DNA of 64,000 nucleotides from SZUA-365 sp049663345 (GCA_049663345.1 JBATDG010000087.1:1-64000), one strand, 5' to 3'. Counted from the stretch's first letter, positions 16,214 to 25,814 are shown. The notes: a model not told the origin generated them from the letters alone. Translations and numbers: made by a program.

Positions 16214-17593
16214 ATGAATATATGTGCAGCAAGAGTCTTTATGCCCCTTTCCCATTTCGTTCCAGTACCCGTTGTCATTTCCCTTCTCCTCGTTCTGCTT
16301 GGAGTTGCGGCTCCGATACCGCAATCACAGGCGGCAGGCCTAGTGCAAGCGGACAGCCTGCGCAAACCTACCATTATATCCGCACGCAGTAATAAACCCG
16401 AAGCCGTTACTGTCTCCATTCGTGCCGTGGATATCAGCCGGTATCCTGAGGTCAGCGTTATCCTTGATGCACGCGATTCGCTCGGCAACCACTTCCCGAA
16501 TCTTGTGAAATCGGATATGGTGATTTACCAGGACGGTGCTTCGGTAAATGTGGAGTCCCTTGACAAAATTTCTGCCAGCAATAGCTTCCCTGTCGATATC
16601 GCTTTCATTATCGACCAGACCGGAAGCATGGCGCAGGAAGTGTACGAGGTGAAGGCCAATATCATCGAATTTACACAGCGTCTGGCATCCCGCGGCGTCG
16701 ATTACCGCCTCGCACTGCTGACCTTCAGTGACCGCATCGAGCGCTATAAGGATTTCACCGAGGATGTGAAAACTTTTATCAGCTGGATTGACGGACTGAA
16801 AATCGGTGGTGGCATGGATGATAACGAGAACGCACTCGAAGGATTGTTCGAAGCGACATCGTTCAAATTCCGTCAAAGTGCGCAGCGCATTTTCATCCTT
16901 ATAACTGATGCCATGTTCCATCAGAAAGGGGACAAGGGTTACGGGAAAACGGATTTCACTTCGAAGTCCATGACCGATTTTTTGCTCAAGCAGAACATCA
17001 AATTATTTGCGATCACTCCGCCTCAGATTTCGGAATATCAGTTCATGACCGAGGCGACGCGAGGAAAACGCTTCAATATCATCGAAGATTTCAGTTCCAT
17101 TCTCGATGAATTCAGCGAGTCCCTGACCAACCTGTATGCGGTCAAATACCATATAACGGAAGAAGTGCCGCCAGAAAAAATGAACCTCGAGATCCGTAAT
17201 TCTCTGGATGAGATTGTTCTGCAGGAAGAAGTCACCGTGCTTGATGTCGACAAGAAGTTCATTCTCGAGAATATTCTTTTCGATTTCAATCGTGCGACGT
17301 TTGACATGTCGTATACGGAAGAACTCCGCAATGTTCTTGCCATGCTCCGGAAGTACGAAAACATTCATTGCGAGATTCGCGGCCATACCGATTTTATCGG
17401 GAGCGATGAGTACAACGTCGCGCTTTCTGACGCCCGTGCCCGTGCAGTGAAAAAGTATCTGGTCGAACGCGGTGTGGCAGAGCTAAGAATTACGACTCGA
17501 GGCATGGGAAAATCGCAGCCGATCGCTCCGAATGACACGGAATTGGGCCGCCGCCTCAACCGCAGAACGGAAGTCGTCATCACACAGAAATGA
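16214..17593 (+). CDS. VWA-OmpA protein, peptidoglycan-anchored envelope component
   Basis: About 459 aa. A signal peptide or membrane anchor (VVISLLLVLLGVAAP) is followed by a beta segment. A von Willebrand factor A domain then carries a MIDAS-like DQTGS in place of the usual DxSxS. Its later metal aspartate is in FILITDAMF. The C-terminal 110 residues are an OmpA/MotB-type peptidoglycan-binding domain (GHTDFIGSDEYN, LSDARARAVKKYL, GRRLNRRTEVVI). Start choices are GTG 16205, ATG 16214 and ATG 16241; I use 16214. It ends the motor cluster and could tether the complex to the cell wall. Its relation to the motor is inferred from position. Confidence 0.75.
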   Translation: MNICAARVFMPLSHFVPVPVVISLLLVLLGVAAPIPQSQAAGLVQADSLRKPTIISARSNKPEAVTVSIRAVDISRYPEVSVILDARDSLGNHFPNLVKSDMVIYQDGASVNVESLDKISASNSFPVDIAFIIDQTGSMAQEVYEVKANIIEFTQRLASRGVDYRLALLTFSDRIERYKDFTEDVKTFISWIDGLKIGGGMDDNENALEGLFEATSFKFRQSAQRIFILITDAMFHQKGDKGYGKTDFTSKSMTDFLLKQNIKLFAITPPQISEYQFMTEATRGKRFNIIEDFSSILDEFSESLTNLYAVKYHITEEVPPEKMNLEIRNSLDEIVLQEEVTVLDVDKKFILENILFDFNRATFDMSYTEELRNVLAMLRKYENIHCEIRGHTDFIGSDEYNVALSDARARAVKKYLVERGVAELRITTRGMGKSQPIAPNDTELGRRLNRRTEVVITQK

Positions 17594-17629
17594 CGGAAGG
17601 GATGCTTTCCTTGCCCGGTCTGCGCGGCT

Positions 17630-18043
17630 TTATTCGCCCATAATCTTGATGATAAGGCGCTTGCGTCTCTGCCCGTCGAACTCCGCATAATAAATCTGCT
17701 GCCAAGGTCCGAAATCCAGAGCTCCGTTAGTTACTGGAACGATGACCTCATGATTGACGAGCAGACTCTTCAGATGCGCGTCACCGTTTGTCTCACCCGT
17801 TCGGTGATGACGGTACTCCTGACGGAAGGGAGCGAGTTGTTCCAGCCATTCGTCAATATCTCCGAGCAGACCGTCCTCCGCATCGTTTACCCAGACCCCG
17901 GCAGTGATATGCATTGCGGAAACGAGGATCATCCCTTCACGGATACCGCTTTTTTTCAATGCGGTTTCGACTTCTGAGGTGATGTTGATATACTCGCGTT
18001 TTTTTCGCGTGTTGAAAGTGAGATATTCAGTGTGAAAATTCAT
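17630..18043 (-). CDS. YjbQ family (UPF0047) protein
   Basis: 137 aa. The family signature is complete: MHITAGVWVNDAEDGLLGDI near residue 45, HHRTGETNGDAHLKSLLVNH, then GPWQQIYYAEFDGQRRKRL. YjbQ proteins are compact cytosolic enzymes with thiamine-phosphate-synthase side activity; the physiological role is unclear. The open frame continues far upstream as an artefact of the opposite-strand helicase gene. ATG 18043 is the true start, with AGGAG eight bases ahead (gactcaggagatcacac). It diverges from the helicase gene with only 36 nt between the starts, so the two promoters must overlap. Confidence 0.9.
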   Translation of the reverse strand: MNFHTEYLTFNTRKKREYINITSEVETALKKSGIREGMILVSAMHITAGVWVNDAEDGLLGDIDEWLEQLAPFRQEYRHHRTGETNGDAHLKSLLVNHEVIVPVTNGALDFGPWQQIYYAEFDGQRRKRLIIKIMGE

Positions 18044-18079
18044 GTGTGATCTCCTGAGTCTTGAAACTACGGCGGCCAG

Positions 18080-20290
18080 ATGAGCGGACAAATTGCAGAC
18101 AATGATAGGCGGGACGGCGGTGAAACGCAAGCCGAACTTTCGCTTGAAGCGACACTTGAGCGTGTAATCTGGTCCGCCCCAGACAGTGGTTTCGTCGTTT
18201 GCAGCATCAAGGTGGAAGGCGAATTGTTTCCTGTGGGAGCAGTCGGTGAGATGATGTCGCCTTCGGCTGGTGATCGTTATATCCTTCATGGACGGTGGGG
18301 CGATCATCCCAAATACGGTCGGCAGTTTCAGTTTACTTCGTATGAAGTACAGTATCCGGTTACTCCCGAGGGTATCGAGCGCTACCTGGCTTCGGGCATG
18401 ATACGCGGGCTCGGAAAGGCTACAGCGCGCAGGATTGTCGATCACTTCGGCACGCGAACGCTTGAAGTAATGAACAACGAAATCGAAAAGCTGCTTGAGG
18501 TCGATGGGATTGGAGAAAAAAAGCTGGATGTGATTCAGCACGATTGGGAAAGGCAGCGCGGCGTTCAAACTGTCATGCTGTTTCTCAAGGCACATGACAT
18601 CAGCAGCACAATGGCTGTTCGAATTTATCGTGCCTATGGGAACGACTCTATCAATACGATGCATGAAAATCCGTACCGTCTTATCGACGACATCGAAGGC
18701 ATCGGATTCATCACTGCGGATTCCATTGCCCGGTCGCTCGGCATCGCAGCGAGCGACGCTCGCCGGGTCGTCGCGGGATTGAGTTATGCCCTTCGGGAAT
18801 CCGCACGGCGCAACGGACATATCTGCGTTCCGGAAACGGACTTCCTGCGTCATGCCGCTTCGGTTCTGCACGTTGAAAACGATGAAGCGCATGCGGCGCT
18901 CAGTCTTGCGATTGAAGGCGGGAAGGCGATTCTCTACGATGAGCACGTGTATCTGCCCGAACTGTTTCATGCGGAGGCCGCCATAGCCGACGGTTTGCGC
19001 AATGCGTTTGCCGAGCAGTGGGACGACCTCGACCATCTGGACCTGGACAAACTCCTGGCCGAGGTCGAAGCCAGGCGTGGCATTCAGCTGAATGCGCAGC
19101 AGGTGGAGGCAGTGCATAAATGCCTGTCCGGACCAGTCTGTATGCTGACCGGGGGACCGGGCACCGGGAAAACGACAACACTCACCGGAATCCTTGACCT
19201 CGCACAGAAGCGTGGATGGAAAATTGCGATCTGTGCACCCACCGGACGCGCTGCGAAACGCATCAACGAGGTTACCGGGTACGAAGCGAAAACTATCCAC
19301 CGTCTGCTGGAATTCGATCCATCCGTCATGGCGTTTCAACGACGTGAAGACAATCCGATCGAAGCCGATCTGCTTGTTGTGGATGAAATGTCCATGGTCG
19401 ATGTTCCCCTGATGGCGGCGTTGCTGCTCGCCCGTCCGCGAGGCTGCCGGCTTGTTCTTGTGGGAGATTCGGATCAGCTGCCGTCGGTGGGTCCCGGCAC
19501 AGTGCTGCATGACCTGCTCTCTTGCGGGGAAATCGACACAGTAGTGCTTCATTTTGTCTTTCGTCAAGCGGAGCATTCCAGCATCATCACCAACGCGCAC
19601 CGCATGCGTCAAGGATTCATGCCGGTGTTCGACTCGCGCATTGTTGACGGGGGCGAAACGTTTTTCCGGGAGGTCGGCCCTGAAGAGGATTTACCCGCTC
19701 TCGTGCGCGATCTGGTTTCGCTTCGAATACCCAAGGAACTCGGATGCGACCCTATGCGCGATATTCAGGTGCTGTCGCCGATGTACGATACACCAGCTGG
19801 CGTGACGAATCTCAACTACGTATTGCAAAAGGCAATCAATGGCGGTTCTCGCGTCGTCTTTCAACGAGGCGACCGGGCGTTTCGAATGGGAGACAAGGTG
19901 ATGCAAACTCGCAACGATTACGGGAAGGATGTCTACAACGGCGACATCGGCTATGTGCGGGGCTTCGATGAAGATGAGAATCTGCTTCAGGTAGACTTCG
20001 ACAACAGGCGTGTGGCGTACGCACCGGAAGAGACGGACGAACTCGTACTGGCCTACGCGATAACTGTGCACAAGAGTCAGGGCAATGAATACGAAATCGT
20101 CGTTGTGCCTGTCGTGATGCAGCATCGTGTGATGCTGCGGCGCAATCTCATGTACACCGCAATGACTCGTGCGAAACGCATGATGGTGTTTCTCGGACAA
20201 CGCAGCGCTCTTTCCGTCGCGGTGGAGAATGCACGCGAGCAGCCGCGATTCGGTCTTCTCCAGCAGCGTCTGCGTGAGGCGCTGCGTTGA
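18080..20290 (+). CDS. recD2: RecD2-type superfamily 1B DNA helicase
   Basis: 736 aa. RecD2 is a 5'-3' helicase of the RecD family found in organisms with or without RecBC. The N-terminal OB-like domain (SLEATLERVIWSAPDSGFVV, HGRWGDHPKYGRQFQF) and the helix-hairpin-helix region (GMIRGLGKATARRIVDHFG) are typical of RecD2 and absent from RecBCD-type RecD. Walker A is GGPGTGKTTT (about residue 357). Walker B is VVDEMSMVD. Later helicase motifs are VGDSDQLPSVGPG and YAITVHKSQGNEY. The length is normal. No recB or recC neighbours are present, which fits a stand-alone helicase in repair. Confidence 0.93.
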   Translation: MSGQIADNDRRDGGETQAELSLEATLERVIWSAPDSGFVVCSIKVEGELFPVGAVGEMMSPSAGDRYILHGRWGDHPKYGRQFQFTSYEVQYPVTPEGIERYLASGMIRGLGKATARRIVDHFGTRTLEVMNNEIEKLLEVDGIGEKKLDVIQHDWERQRGVQTVMLFLKAHDISSTMAVRIYRAYGNDSINTMHENPYRLIDDIEGIGFITADSIARSLGIAASDARRVVAGLSYALRESARRNGHICVPETDFLRHAASVLHVENDEAHAALSLAIEGGKAILYDEHVYLPELFHAEAAIADGLRNAFAEQWDDLDHLDLDKLLAEVEARRGIQLNAQQVEAVHKCLSGPVCMLTGGPGTGKTTTLTGILDLAQKRGWKIAICAPTGRAAKRINEVTGYEAKTIHRLLEFDPSVMAFQRREDNPIEADLLVVDEMSMVDVPLMAALLLARPRGCRLVLVGDSDQLPSVGPGTVLHDLLSCGEIDTVVLHFVFRQAEHSSIITNAHRMRQGFMPVFDSRIVDGGETFFREVGPEEDLPALVRDLVSLRIPKELGCDPMRDIQVLSPMYDTPAGVTNLNYVLQKAINGGSRVVFQRGDRAFRMGDKVMQTRNDYGKDVYNGDIGYVRGFDEDENLLQVDFDNRRVAYAPEETDELVLAYAITVHKSQGNEYEIVVVPVVMQHRVMLRRNLMYTAMTRAKRMMVFLGQRSALSVAVENAREQPRFGLLQQRLREALR

Positions 20291-20493
20291 GTCGCATCGA
20301 AGGGAACGGATGCCGCGGCTTGAAGTGGCGGGATCTATTGTCCTCATTACGTTATGAAGGGACGTGCCGACAAACTTGATTACTGCTGCTGCTTCTGTCT
20401 AGGTTTCCAAGCACCGATTTCTTAAGTTTCCATGTCACATGCGATTCGTTTTCACTCTTGATTGAATTTGCGCAGCAGATTCGGAATAGAGCA

Positions 20494-21354
20494 ATGCCCG
20501 TTGTTATGATCCGGAAGAAGAAAGCACCAACAATAGATAAGCTTGGCCTCTCCAATCCTCAGAAGGTTGCGATTCGTCGCATCATGTCGGGAGTGCGGGG
20601 TAAGTACAAGAAGCTCCTGCATGAGACGCACGAGCGGATGCATATTATTGCCGATCTTACAAGCAGTCTTGAATTCTGGTACAATGTCAACGGCAGCTAC
20701 GAATATGTCAGTCCCTCATGCAAGGATGTGCTTGGGTATGACCCGGAGGAATTCACCCGTGGAAGACTGCTGATTGAAAAAATCGTGCACGAAGATCATG
20801 TGGAGCGATTTCGGCAGGATCGGGCCAAGGCTTTCACAGGTGAATCCGGGGTGGATGCCGAATATAGAATGCGCACCAAGACCGGGGGATCCCGCTATGT
20901 GCTGATGAGCTGGAGTCCGGTCATTACCCGCAAGGGCAAGCACATCGGCATACGCATCAGTATGAAAGACATTACGGATTATAAGCGTTGCCAGCATTTC
21001 TCCACAGTATTCAAAAATCTGAGCCTGGCCATAGCTGACGAGCTTCCGCATACAGGAGTGCTTTCACTTTCGTCCGACCATACTATCGTAACCTGGAATG
21101 CTACCGTCGATCGCATGTTTGGCTGGTCGAAGGATGAGGCAGTGGGTCATTCCATCAGCGAAATATTTCCCGGACAGATCGACGCTTTGCTGGCAGGTAT
21201 CGATGCGCTGGAATGCGACACGCGATTCGATTCCGACCTGCGGCTGCAAACGCGCAACGGCGGCGAAATCGAAGTGCGCGTGATTGCACTGCCGCTGTGC
21301 GACATCGAAGGTGCTCTGCACCAATCCACAATACTTATCTACCCGCTCACCTGA
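20494..21354 (+). CDS. Two-PAS-domain sensory protein without output domain
   Basis: About 286 aa from the ATG at 20494 (a TTG at 20458 in the same frame is possible). A basic N-terminus and a helical linker precede PAS 1 (SLEFWYNVNGSYEYVSPSCK, then GYDPEEF, and a PAC-type GIRISMKDITDYKR). PAS 2 follows (TIVTWNATVDRMFGWSKDEA). No kinase, GGDEF or DNA-binding module is present, so it must act through a partner or as a ligand-binding modulator. Its TGA overlaps the ATG of the M16 peptidase gene by 1 nt, implying translational coupling between a sensor and a protease. Confidence 0.8.
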   Translation: MPVVMIRKKKAPTIDKLGLSNPQKVAIRRIMSGVRGKYKKLLHETHERMHIIADLTSSLEFWYNVNGSYEYVSPSCKDVLGYDPEEFTRGRLLIEKIVHEDHVERFRQDRAKAFTGESGVDAEYRMRTKTGGSRYVLMSWSPVITRKGKHIGIRISMKDITDYKRCQHFSTVFKNLSLAIADELPHTGVLSLSSDHTIVTWNATVDRMFGWSKDEAVGHSISEIFPGQIDALLAGIDALECDTRFDSDLRLQTRNGGEIEVRVIALPLCDIEGALHQSTILIYPLT

Positions 21355-22655
21355 TGTCGAACGAAGCGAAAATGCACAATGCAAGGCGTACACCTCCCGG
21401 CCAATCGCTTCAGCTTTCGAACGCGAGCGAAGTCTTCCGGAAATCCAGGCTTTCTTCAGGCCTGCGCGTCATAACAGAGTACGTGCCTTCAGCGCACTCG
21501 CTCGCGCTGGGTGTGTGGATCGATACCGGCAGCCGCGACGAGACCGCAGGGGAGAACGGTATTTCTCATTTCATCGAGCATTGCGTATTCAAGGGAACCA
21601 AACGGCGGCGTACGCATCACATCGCACAGTATCTCGAAAGTGTGGGCGGGTACCTCAACGCTTTCACTACGAAGGATAACACCTGCTATTACGCGCGTGT
21701 ACTTCAGCCGCATGTAGGCCGCGCTGTTCACCTGCTCGCCGATATTCTGCTGCATTCCGTTTTCCCCGAGAAGGAAGTAGAAAAAGAAAAACAGGTCATT
21801 ATAGAAGAAATGCACGGAGCGGAGGATGATCCTGAGGATCTCGCACACGAGCAATTTGAAGAGCAGCTGTTCGGAATGCATCCGCTGGGTCAGCCCATAA
21901 TCGGACATGAAGCGGAAGTGCTCTCGTTTAATCGGGATATGCTGCATGCCTTTGTCCAGAAGCACTATGTCGCGGAGAATATGGTGATCACGGCGGCTGG
22001 CGCGGTTGATCACGATGTGCTGGTTGCATTATGTGAAAAGGAATTTGCCGGTATTCCTCGAGGTTCGGTTTCACGCAGGCGCAAGCCGCGAGTACTTCCC
22101 GCGAAGCATACATCCGTCGTACGGCCGATTCAACAGGCGCATCTTGTGCTGGGTACGAGCGCTGCCGGGTATCACGACGAGAAGCGCCATGCCCTCGCCG
22201 TGCTGAACGCAATTTTGGGTGAAGGTATGAGTTCGCGTTTGTTTCAAAGGGTCCGCGAGCGCTACGGCTACGCCTACAACATCTATTCGTTTCTCTCGAT
22301 GTACAACGATGTCTCGACCTTCGGCGTGTACGCCGCGATCGAACCAGGACGAGTCGACCGAGCACGGGACGTTATTCTTCACGAACTCCACGGCATGCAG
22401 AAGCAGCCCGTGCCGATGCGCGAACTCAACCGCGCGAAAGAGCAGATGATTGGTTCGATGCTGCTTGGACTTGAGAGCATGACGAATCGCATGAGCCGTC
22501 TGGGGCGAGACGAGCTTGTGTTTGGCCGCGACATACCGGTCAGCGACATGATTACGTGGCTCCGTACGATTACCGCCGAGGATATACACTCTCTCGCAGC
22601 CGAAATTTTTTCTGAAAACGCTCTCTCCAGCCGTACGCTTCTTCCCTCCGCTTGA
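21354..22655 (+). CDS. M16 family zinc metallopeptidase (pitrilysin/MPP-like)
   Basis: 433 aa. The inverted zinc motif HxxEH is HFIEH, in ENGISHFIEHCVFKG, with the distal glutamate in the following helix region (EEMHGAEDDPEDLAHEQ). The C-terminal half contains the second M16 domain with GEGMSSRLFQRVRERYGYAY, the substrate-binding signature. The length equals single-chain bacterial M16B processing peptidases. ATG 21354 is chosen because it overlaps the previous stop and the upstream frame is Arg-rich shadow. No signal peptide is apparent, suggesting cytoplasmic action on peptides or proteins. The 219 nt after the gene contain nothing I can support. Confidence 0.93.
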   Translation: MSNEAKMHNARRTPPGQSLQLSNASEVFRKSRLSSGLRVITEYVPSAHSLALGVWIDTGSRDETAGENGISHFIEHCVFKGTKRRRTHHIAQYLESVGGYLNAFTTKDNTCYYARVLQPHVGRAVHLLADILLHSVFPEKEVEKEKQVIIEEMHGAEDDPEDLAHEQFEEQLFGMHPLGQPIIGHEAEVLSFNRDMLHAFVQKHYVAENMVITAAGAVDHDVLVALCEKEFAGIPRGSVSRRRKPRVLPAKHTSVVRPIQQAHLVLGTSAAGYHDEKRHALAVLNAILGEGMSSRLFQRVRERYGYAYNIYSFLSMYNDVSTFGVYAAIEPGRVDRARDVILHELHGMQKQPVPMRELNRAKEQMIGSMLLGLESMTNRMSRLGRDELVFGRDIPVSDMITWLRTITAEDIHSLAAEIFSENALSSRTLLPSA

Positions 22656-22874
22656 TGCACCGCCGGGTCGCGGCAGAGTGCATTCCCGTCATATTCTTCC
22701 GTTCACTGCGTTTGGCCGCAGTCTTCCGTTTTGGTTATTCTTCCTTATGTCCGTACATTTGTCAGGATTACTCCAATTTGTCCAATCCCGTTGCCGAAAC
22801 GCATCAGCACGGGGGACAATGCAGCGTTTTCCGGTTAATTTCAGCGTTTCCCGGTTATTTCCGAGATTCTACTT

Positions 22875-24086
22875 ATGCTATCCGCACCTCAGCTTTCCCA
22901 CCGTGCCTCTATCATGCCCGCTTCGCCTATTCGCAAGCTCGTTCCTCTTGGCGATGCTGCGAAAAAACGTGGTACGCACGTCTATCATCTCAACATCGGT
23001 CAACCTGATATCGAAACGCCTCCCGAGTTCTACGAGGCAGTGCGTGCGTATCAGGAAAAGGTCATCGCCTACGGCAACTCGCAGGGGATTCGTCTTTTCA
23101 TCGAAAGTCTGCAGCAGTATTACGCTTCGCTCTCGATGCCTCTTGAGTTTGACGATATCGTGATCACCACAGGTGGTTCCGAAGCGCTGATGTTCGCCAT
23201 GATGGCGGTGGCCCAGCCGGGCGACGAGATACTGGTGTTCGAACCGTTCTACACGAATTACAACGGTTTCGCGATCATGGCCGGAGTTACGCTCGTGCCC
23301 ATCGCCACCCAGGCGGAGGACGGTTTCCATCTGCCGTCAGCAGAAGAAATATCGAGGCATATTACTTCCCGCACCCGTGCAATGATCATCTGCAATCCGA
23401 ACAATCCTACCGGCACGGTGCTGCGCGACGACGAACTGGACGCGGTGCGCGACATCGCTTTGCAGCACAATATTTTTGTGCTCTCCGACGAAGTGTATCG
23501 CGAGTTCGTGTATGAAGGCACGGCGAAGTCCGTGCTTCAGATCGAGGGTCTTGAGCAGCATGCCGTAGTGGTGGACAGTCTCTCAAAGCGCTACAGCCTT
23601 TGCGGGGGACGCATGGGTTCCGTCATCAGCCGGAACAAGGCGTTTATGAACGTCATGCTCCGCTTTGGGCAGGCACGTCTGTGCGCTGCCACGCTCGAGC
23701 AGATCGGTTCCGCCGCGCTCGTCGCCGCAGGAGCAAAATATTTTGAACCCATGATCAGTGAGTATCACAAGCGGCGGGACGCGACATTCGAGGAACTTCA
23801 AAAAATTCCCGGGCTGCTCTGCCGCAAACCCAGCGGTGCTTTCTATATTATGGCACAGTTTCCTATCGATGACATCGAGCGCTTTGCGGCATGGATGCTC
23901 ACCGATTTCAGTGACGGTAATGAGACCACCATGCTTGCTCCCGGTCCCGGATTTTATGCTACGCCGGGGCGAGGCACGAGCGAGGCGAGGCTTGCCTACG
24001 TTCTCAACGTGCCCGACTGCCGTCGTGCGGTCGAGCTCGTCGCACGTGGTATCGAAGAATTCAACAGTGTGAACAGAAAGGATTAA
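22875..24086 (+). CDS. Pyridoxal-phosphate aminotransferase, aspartate/aromatic class I type
   Basis: 403 aa. The fold-type I aminotransferase signatures are present in order: LNIGQPDIETPPEF, YGNSQGIRLFIESL, the PLP-binding TGGSEALMFAM, ICNPNNPTGTV, LSDEVYREF, and the Schiff-base lysine in SLSKRYSLCGGRMG. The substrate-binding arginine region is EARLAYVLN near the C-terminus. YGNSQG replaces the usual Y..(T/S).G. The length is normal. The exact amino donor cannot be read, but aspartate or aromatic amino acids are likely. The gene ends 10 nt before nuoG and may share its transcript, without any obvious functional link. Confidence 0.9.
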   Translation: MLSAPQLSHRASIMPASPIRKLVPLGDAAKKRGTHVYHLNIGQPDIETPPEFYEAVRAYQEKVIAYGNSQGIRLFIESLQQYYASLSMPLEFDDIVITTGGSEALMFAMMAVAQPGDEILVFEPFYTNYNGFAIMAGVTLVPIATQAEDGFHLPSAEEISRHITSRTRAMIICNPNNPTGTVLRDDELDAVRDIALQHNIFVLSDEVYREFVYEGTAKSVLQIEGLEQHAVVVDSLSKRYSLCGGRMGSVISRNKAFMNVMLRFGQARLCAATLEQIGSAALVAAGAKYFEPMISEYHKRRDATFEELQKIPGLLCRKPSGAFYIMAQFPIDDIERFAAWMLTDFSDGNETTMLAPGPGFYATPGRGTSEARLAYVLNVPDCRRAVELVARGIEEFNSVNRKD

Positions 24087-24096
24087 CAGTCGACCT

Positions 24097-25800
24097 ATGA
24101 TAACCATCACGATCGACGGCAAGGAAATTCAGACAGATCCTTCCAAGACTATCATCGACGCGGCGTTTGAGAACGGCATCTACGTGCCCCATTTCTGTTG
24201 GCACCCGGCTCTCTCGATCAGCGGCAACTGCCGTATGTGCCTGGTGGAAGTCGAGAAAATGCCCAAACAGGTTATTGCCTGTTCCACCAGGTGCATGGAC
24301 GGAATGGTGGTGCATGTGAATTCCGAAAAAGCTGTCAAGGCCCGCGAAGCGGTCATGGAATTTATCCTCATCAATCATCCGCTGGACTGTCCGATCTGCG
24401 ACGAGGCTGGCGAATGCAAGCTGCAGGATTATGCTTACCGCTTCAGCGTCGGTGAAAGCCGCTTCGACGAGGAGAAAGGACATAAGCACAAACGCGTTGA
24501 GCTTGGTCCCGAGGTGATGTTCGACGGCGAGCGCTGTATTTCCTGTTCGCGCTGCATCCGATTTTGCGAAGACATCGTCGGGTATCCGCAGCTGACATTC
24601 GTCGTGCGCGGAGATCATGTGACCATCGAGACCTTCCCGGGGAAGAAGCTCGATAATCCGTATTCGATGAATGTGGTGGACATCTGTCCCGTTGGCGCTC
24701 TTACCAGCCGGGATTTCCGCTTCAAGGCGAGGGCGTGGGACATGTCGGAAACCGCCAGCGTATGTACGGGCTGCGCACGCGGCTGCAACATCGACACGTG
24801 GGTGCGCAAGAATGAGATTCTCCGCCTCACGCCGCGTGAGAATCAGGAAGTCAACAATTTCTGGATGTGCGACAAGGGACGCCTCGAGAGCTACAAACAT
24901 GTGAACGCCGACACGCGGATCGATCAGCCGATGCTGCGCAAGGAAGGCGTTCTGCTCGCTGTGGGCTGGGATGAGGCGCTCGCAGCCGCATCCTCCGACC
25001 TGCGCTCATTCAAAGGCGAACAGATTGCGGTGATCGCATCCGGAAGCGATACTTGCGAAGACAATTACCTGGCTGCGCGCTTTGCGCGTGATGTGCTGAA
25101 AACGCCGTATATCGACTTGCTGCCGCATGTCGAAGAAGGCGATCAGGACGAGTTTCTCATTCGCGAAGACAAGACGCCCAACAGCGCGGGTGCTAAGCTT
25201 GCAGGTGTGAAGCCCGCGGATGCAGAACACGGAATTTCCCATATCATCGAAGGGCTTCGTTCGGGACGCATCAAGGCCGTGGTGATCAGCGATGTGCGGG
25301 CGTCTGAATCCGCCGAATTAATGGAAGCCATTGGGAAGGCGCAGTACGTGCTCGCCATCGTCAGCAATCATTCAGCGCTCACCGATCGTGCCGATGCCGT
25401 GCTCAGCGCTTCCACCTTCGCGGAAAAGCTCGGGACGTTTCTGAATTTCGAGCAGCAGCTGCAGTTGATCCGACCGTCGATCACGACAACGGAAAACGAA
25501 CGCTGGACAGGCGCATTTACCATGAGCCGTCTCGATAAATTTGCCAGCGAGTTCGATCGCTGGGGCCAGATGAAAAGATATGACGCGCGTTCCACCGGCC
25601 GGATTTTCTCAAATCTCGGCATGTTGATGGGCGCGAAATGGAAACACGATCATCCTGAAGATATTTTCGAAGAAATGACCGAGCGAATTGAAGCTCTGAA
25701 GGGCTTGTCGTACGAACAGCTTGGACGCTGGGGCATGCGCCTCGGCGGCGCGAAGCCCGCGCACATGCTGCCGTATGCATACACTGACGTTCGATCATAA
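24097..25800 (+). CDS. nuoG: NADH-quinone oxidoreductase subunit G (short form)
   Basis: The peripheral-arm iron-sulfur subunit of complex I. The N-terminal ferredoxin-like domain holds the 2Fe-2S cysteines (CWHP…NCRMC…C). The His/Cys cluster motif is NHPLDCPICDEAGECKLQD. A two-cluster region follows (CISCSRCIRFCE and VDICPVGAL). A fourth cluster motif, CTGCARGC…MCDKGR, corresponds to the N7-type site. The C-terminal molybdopterin-oxidoreductase-like domain is only about 330 residues, giving 567 aa against 700-900 aa in many bacteria. That shortness is common in the FCB group. It is followed 14 nt later by nuoH. Confidence 0.93.
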   Translation: MITITIDGKEIQTDPSKTIIDAAFENGIYVPHFCWHPALSISGNCRMCLVEVEKMPKQVIACSTRCMDGMVVHVNSEKAVKAREAVMEFILINHPLDCPICDEAGECKLQDYAYRFSVGESRFDEEKGHKHKRVELGPEVMFDGERCISCSRCIRFCEDIVGYPQLTFVVRGDHVTIETFPGKKLDNPYSMNVVDICPVGALTSRDFRFKARAWDMSETASVCTGCARGCNIDTWVRKNEILRLTPRENQEVNNFWMCDKGRLESYKHVNADTRIDQPMLRKEGVLLAVGWDEALAAASSDLRSFKGEQIAVIASGSDTCEDNYLAARFARDVLKTPYIDLLPHVEEGDQDEFLIREDKTPNSAGAKLAGVKPADAEHGISHIIEGLRSGRIKAVVISDVRASESAELMEAIGKAQYVLAIVSNHSALTDRADAVLSASTFAEKLGTFLNFEQQLQLIRPSITTTENERWTGAFTMSRLDKFASEFDRWGQMKRYDARSTGRIFSNLGMLMGAKWKHDHPEDIFEEMTERIEALKGLSYEQLGRWGMRLGGAKPAHMLPYAYTDVRS

Positions 25801-25814
25801 GACGGGCAGGAACC

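Noticed and set aside
18044..19612. N-terminal 520 codons of the long minus-strand frame ending in YjbQ
   Set aside because: They are antisense to the RecD2 gene, which has full helicase motifs; the YjbQ start with a good ribosome site is at 18043.
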